Part shown: piece after piece, positions 59,502 to 64,000 of the stretch
Numbering within the stretch: position 1 is the stretch's first letter
How the letters are laid out: each line of letters opens with the position of its first letter
Notes under the pieces: model-generated
The model's input: the letters and a program-made list of their open reading frames with translations, nothing else
What the model was told of the DNA's origin: nothing
Database searches by the model: none
Made by a program: the position numbers and the translations under genes
Assembly: GCA_008704415.1 (NCBI GenBank)
Contig: VXIS01000105.1
Coordinates: forward strand, 62,001-126,000
Length of the DNA stretch: 64,000 nt
Direction: 5' to 3'
From: Sphaerosporella brunnea
Taxonomy: Eukaryota > Ascomycota > Pezizomycetes > Pezizales > Pyronemataceae

Positions 59502-59782
59502 TATCCCCTCGATCGTAGGGTTTCGGCCACTATAGTGGCCGAAATTTTGGAAACACTCATCCAACCCTTGTGATGGCCATTCCACCGATGGAGCTGCGGT
59601 TTCAGAGCGCTGGTACAGGTAACAGCAATCGTACTTTATTCAAAGCCTCGACACTTGAAACTCTCTATCGAGTACTCTAGAGTAGCTGCGGGACGTGGGA
59701 TGTGGTGAATTGGTATTCACAAACCCCCTACTTTGGATCAATTCAGTGGGCCGAAATTCGCTTACCTACGATCGAGGGGATA
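59502..59782. mobile_element. MITE-like element with TATCCCCTCGATCGTAG termini
   Basis: 281 bp including TA at both ends. The left terminus (59502-59518) has an exact inverted copy at 59766-59782. Next to each end lies a TTCGGCC-type subterminal repeat; on the left it forms a perfect 24-bp palindrome (59521-59544). No ORF. Tc1/mariner/pogo-type MITE is inferred from the TA flanks. Confidence 0.75.
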
Positions 59783-60029
59783 GTAGTTGTTCAAATACGG
59801 CAGTAATGGATCTAGATACGTACCATGGTAAGGTGAAGTAAAGCCTGAATCTTACTATATGGCCATGAGCAGTTGAAAACCTGGTGAGTGGACGGGTCCT
59901 GACAGAAGCCCCAAATAATTTGTCTATAGAGTTTTTAGATATATACTAATTGTATGATGCAACAATGCAACAATGCATATATGAAATGAGATACTCAAGC
60001 CACATCGATCCCGAAAAAAAAAAAAAACC
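59783..60029. other. Intergenic region, element to XPF-like gene
   Basis: About 250 bp, AT-rich, 3' side of the minus-strand gene. No gene. Confidence 0.4.
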
Positions 60030-62644
60030 TCAGATCTCGTCCTGCCTTCTCCATCCACTCAAAACCCTTTCAACCCTCGCCCATACCCTCTGCCCGACCA
60101 CGCCCTCAAACCTCCCCCTCCTCTCCTCCGCACTCATCAGCAACAACCCTCTCATCCCGCCAACCTCATTACACATGCCGAGCACGGCCTGCGCCGCAAA
60201 CGCATTACACCCGGCTTTCCTAAGAAACAATTCCCACGTAGTCTCCTCCTCTAAGAGTTTCCATTCCCCGGGCCTCATCATGGCCACAATCCACCTAGCA
60301 ACGTCCTCATCCGTGCCCACCACAACCCGCGGGACGATGTTACACTCCTCGAGCCACGCAGCCACAAACCCAAAGAACTCAGCGACCACCTCCTGGTCGC
60401 TCTTGGAGGAGAGCTGGGAGGGCGTTGTGATCAACACCAGCAGGCGCTCGTAGCGTGTACATACGCATGCTATGCGTTTCTTGATTTCTTGGCCGGACGC
60501 AAAGAGTGCTGTTTCCCCCGGGAGTGTGGAGCGCTGCCGGAGACGCTGAAGCGTGGTGAGTATCAACCCGGTTTTGGGCGAGAGGAGTAAGTCGGCATCG
60601 TCGATTTCTGTGGCTTTTGTAAGAAGATTAAAGGACGAGTCGTCGCCTATGGGAATGGAAAAGTCGCGCTCGATGAAGTGCGCGGCTGGACAGAGGGTTT
60701 TGATGGCGCGGAAAAGCGGGCGCTGGGAAAGGAGCGTGGTCGAGACTATAAACACCGTGGCGGGGAGGGTGGGGAGCTTTGGCGTTGGGAATGGCAGTGC
60801 TGGCTTTGTGGCTATGGCAGGAGTTTGGATGGTTGGCTTTGGCTTTTTCTGGGGTGCGTGTGGCTGTGCTGGGCTCGAGGGGAAGCTTGAGGGAGAGCGT
60901 GCGCGCAGGTTTAGAAAGGCGTTCAGTGAAGTTGCGGCGTTGAATCTGTCCTTTTCCTGCTTCTCCACGGGTTTCTTTTTCTTTGGCCGTAGGGCCTCTT
61001 TGGTGCTCTTGCGTTTTCGGATGAGATCATTAAAAGAATCATTCTCTTTCTTTTTTTGTTTCTTTTTTTGTTTTTCGGGATGGGTTTCGGAGGACTTCTC
61101 CACCTGTTCCTTCTCTGCGTTGCCCTTTTCTTCCTGGAAATCTTGTTCGAATGCTCCATATGGGAGAAGTTCATCCCCTTCGTTGACGCCCAGATTCAGG
61201 AATGTGTTGATCAACTCTTGCTCCGCCGCATCACACTCTTCCGTGGCGAGCAAAAGCTCGTTCACCTCATTGTCAGCCTCGATTGTTTCTTTGGGCAGCG
61301 CAATTTCCTCGGGAGTGTACGGTTTCCACTTCATTCCGATTTCCAAAGTCCTCACGCCGCGCCGTTTTTTGGCAGCAATGCCAGCCCACCTATCTACATT
61401 TCTAAGAAAGTCTACAGCTTCCTTTTGCGAAATCTTCCATGGAGGCTTGGGGAGCGAAAAGTCCATAACCGGCACTGTAAGCCGCGCCACAGAGTCCGCT
61501 TCCTGTAGCTGCTCCTGTGCCAGTTCGCGCTCCAGTTGCTGAGCATCTGCATGCGCGATGGCTTGAAGTAGGTTTTCCTCTGGCACCTCCTCTTTTGGTG
61601 CATCGATTGGCAGTGGAAACGGGAGTCGGTGGTTGTCGGTTGCCAGGATTGAGCCAAAGCGAACTCGTTTTGCAGATAGGGGTGGTGAGAGTGGTACTTC
61701 TAGCCTTGGTTTTTCGGATGCGGGAGGCGGTTCGAGTGATAACGGCGAGGATGGGATAGGTTCTGCCCCGATGTACTGCGAGGGAGAGCTCGCTGGGGAC
61801 GGGAATGAATCTTCTTTTAGAAGCTGCTCGGTGAGTTCCTTCGCCATTTCGGCGTTGGAGGGGACCTCCAGAGGCGCCACCCCAAGATTTTCAAGGCTGA
61901 GAGGCGGGAGATCTGGAATCTTGAGCGAAGAAAGGGGAAGCATCGGGGGAGTGATCGGCTCAGGGACCCAATTGTTATGGCGCTGATCCTGCCACCAGAG
62001 ATGAGATCATTTACAAGTATAACACCACCGAATTATCATACCTGTGCAAAAAACTCGTCCAAATCAACCTGTTCCTGTTTCCGCAGCGAATCCTTCAAGA
62101 AACTCCTCACATCTGTCGACATTTCCAGCTTCTCGGCCCAGAGCTTCTTCCCGAACTCGGCCACATCCCTCCTGACCGTTTTGGACCATGTCAGCCCGCC
62201 GTCTGCCATATCATCCAGCAGCAGCGGGGGGCTCTTCTTGATCCCGCTTTTAGCCTTGGGGAGAACAAAGTCTCCTCTCGTCAGCGGCTCCTCGAGCTGT
62301 AGCTCTTTGTAGCGCCAATATTCCTCTGACCAGAGCTTCAGCTCTTCCTCACGGCCCTCGATCCCGAGTTTTCCGATCGAGCTGAGCAACGCCAGCGCTT
62401 CCTTATCGAGTGCTACCTTCTCAGCGGTTAAATCAAAAACTGGAATTGTGTCCAGGCTCTCTTCACTGGGGAATACGAAAGGCTCCCGGATGTCGGCCAC
62501 CGGCGGGATCGGAGGAATGCGCCGGCATAAGATTTGCGGGTCTTGGGAGAGATAGTTTACGAGGATTCCTTCGCGACGCCCCTCTTTGAGGGTTTCCAGG
62601 CGCTCCGTTCTGGAAAGGTTTGTTTCGAGGCTTTGGCGTTGCAT
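60030..62644 (-). CDS. XPF-like/HhH fungal protein of unknown function
   Basis: Exons 62644-62042 and 61988-60030 give 853 aa. The N-terminal third is helical and acidic with WSEEYWRYKELQ and TWSKTVRRDVAEF. The middle is Pro/Glu/Lys-rich and low-complexity, with a KKKQKKKE nuclear-signal-like stretch. The last ~230 residues have a Rossmann-like pattern (ATVFIVSTTLLSQRPLFRAI, HFIERDF, ADLLLSPKTGLILTTLQRL, RYERLLVLI) then FVAAWLEECNIVPRVVV and a helix-hairpin-helix-like WELFLRKAGCNAFAAQAVL. This order resembles the XPF/ERCC4 nuclease fold followed by HhH, as in Zip2/SHOC1-type meiotic proteins. The ERKxxxD nuclease motif is not evident, so it is probably inactive. I recall a fungal family called DUF7102 with this layout; not verified. 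Confidence 0.6.
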
Positions 62645-63003
62645 GGTGTGGTGATGGTTGGTGATGGTGGGTGCCCGTGGCGCTCTGGGACTAAGTTGGC
62701 AGCTCCAGAAGTTTTGCCTCTTATGTAGAAATTCGGGACTAATTTTGCTTCTTGAATATTTTGATGCCTTCTGAATGTTTCTCGGATTTTTTTTTTACCT
62801 ATCAATAAAAATCCTTCGGGCTATCCATGAGAGGAGGCGGGCATCAAGGTGCGGTTAAAACAGCCAATCAGCGGCCGACTCAACCGCAGTTACACAAACG
62901 CCGCCAACGCCGCCGCCGCCGCCGCATGCCCGCATAGCCCGCACCGGCGGCTGTTTTCCTTTAGTTTCCCACGCCAAACGGAACGTCTAAATCGCGGCCC
63001 ATT
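62645..63003. other. Intergenic region, XPF-like gene to RPI
   Basis: About 360 bp; promoter of the XPF-like gene and 3' UTR of the isomerase gene. A (GCC)n-like stretch lies at 62900-62922. No gene. Confidence 0.45.
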
Positions 63004-63895
63004 TCATTTCCCTGGACAGTTCGGCCCTAGCACCTGAACCTGTCCGTCCTGCATCCCAAAATACACAACCTCAGGCTTCTTATCCACCTGCGAAAACAGG
63101 CCATGTTCAACAACGCCCACAATGCCGTTCAACACCTTAGCGAGCTGCATAACGTTTTCAGAGCAATCCAACCTTTTCGCCTCATCCTCTGCGCACCCCT
63201 TATATCCCGCCGGGAACTTCGCGTCAACCACAAAATTCCCGTTGTCGGTAATACACGGCCCGGCTTTTGCCGAACCGCCCATCCGCAGCTCTGGCTGCAA
63301 ATTTAGGCCTTTAAGGCCGGCTAGCACGTATGGGAGGGAGATAGAGAGTATCTCGATCGGAATCCCGCGCGTATAAGTCGTTCCGAGCGCGGGGGAGATC
63401 TTAGTCCAGTCTATCCCCATTAGCAAACCCAGGCGGGGACGGGGGCGCGGGCGTACCAGCAACGACAACAAAGCACCTGGCATTAACTGCAACCAGCTTC
63501 TCGAGCAGCAAGCACGCGCCACCGCCCTTGATACAGTTCCTATACGGATCTACCTCGTCCGCGCCATCGAATGCCACATCGACTGCGTACGGTGGTACCT
63601 CGTCGATAGCGCTGACCCTAAGGCCTGCTGAAAGCAGCAGCTGGCGGCTCTGGAAGCCTGTGGGGATGAAGGTGGTGTTCGCGGCGCCTGAGGGCAGGGA
63701 GGAGAGCGCAGAGACTACGTGCGCGATTGTGGAGCCACTGCCGATGCCGACGTAGCGCATTGACGGGTGATAGTGGGTTTGTACGGCCCGGAGGGAGGCG
63801 GCATGTTTTGCTGCTTCGAGTGCGGAGGTAGATGGGGTGGCTGTAGAGAGACAGCGGATCGCTTGATGGAGAGGTGTGCGCGGGATGGGCGCCAT
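63004..63895 (-). CDS. RKI1: Ribose-5-phosphate isomerase (RpiA type)
   Basis: Interconverts ribose-5-phosphate and ribulose-5-phosphate in the pentose phosphate pathway. Exons 63895-63457 and 63410-63004 give 281 aa. RpiA landmarks are YVGIGSGSTIAHVV, FIPTGFQSRQLLL, DVAFDGADEVDP, the catalytic KGGGACLLLEKLV and LRMGGSAKAGPCITDNGNFVVDAKFP. All key residues are present. The start is the first in-frame ATG (63895); the frame also opens upstream from a TTG. The N-terminus LHQAIRCLSTATPSTS has some presequence-like character, but the family is cytosolic. Intron 63411-63456 is 46 nt. Confidence 0.94.
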
Positions 63896-64000
63896 GAATG
63901 GTGTCTTGTAGGATTTCGTGAGACGCAACTGCCGCAACGGGATGACGTAAGTGGGGTAGCGGGCCGAGGCTCGGACGTGTCCGATCAGTCGTCTACTACC
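63896..64000. promoter_or_regulatory. Upstream region of RKI1
   Basis: 105 bp to the window end; promoter or leader of the isomerase gene. Confidence 0.4.

Overview
The window looks like nuclear DNA of a filamentous ascomycete (Pezizomycotina). Most genes carry several 45-70 nt GT-AG introns. The gene set is typically fungal: a SreA-type siderophore regulator, a Sat4/Hal4-like kinase, an AA9 polysaccharide monooxygenase, a LYC1-type lysine acetyltransferase and a divergent histone H4 like the one known in Neurospora. Genus cannot be settled from sequence alone. No rRNA, tRNA, CRISPR array or viral gene was seen. All gene models were joined by hand from splice signals and protein conservation. 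In every spliced model the exon lengths sum to a multiple of three.

Layout. 1-8937: 3' two thirds of cytoplasmic dynein heavy chain. 8938-11008: non-coding, with a 569-bp TA-flanked inverted-repeat element. 11009-14601: Svf1, a histone H4 variant built from very small exons, and a conserved-looking unknown protein. 14602-17474: gene-poor. 17475-23135: Sat4-like kinase, mitochondrial uL11 (minus) and a Dcn1-like neddylation factor. 23640-25657: a broken DPH4-like J-protein gene and a few tiny ORFs. 25658-29944: GNAT enzyme, RNase P/MRP subunit Pop4, and SreA-type GATA factor (minus). 31390-38184: LYC1-like enzyme (minus), Nuf2, Hsp10, TCAB1/Swt21-like WD40 protein (minus). 39432-46874: amino-acid permease, a MITE-like element, AA9 LPMO, BTB protein (minus). 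47836-55832: Spt5 (minus), TilS-type tRNA lysidine synthase (minus), S-adenosylmethionine carrier, a palindromic MITE, a hAT transposase relic and Rpb10 (minus). 56172-63895: Utp17/Nan1, another MITE, an XPF-like/HhH protein of unknown role (minus) and ribose-5-phosphate isomerase (minus).

Most genes are housekeeping: microtubule motor and kinetochore, transcription, rRNA and tRNA maturation, mitochondrial translation and folding. They are not arranged as a pathway cluster. Several pairs are divergent with short shared promoters: uL11m/Dcn1, GNAT/Pop4, TilS/SAM carrier and Rpb10/Utp17. The most notable points are the H4 variant, a shared MITE family with TACCGTATTATCTCGG termini, the DPH4 and hAT relics, a possible alternative C-terminus of the SreA-type factor with its own binding motif in its intron, two GC-AG introns, and the XPF-like protein.
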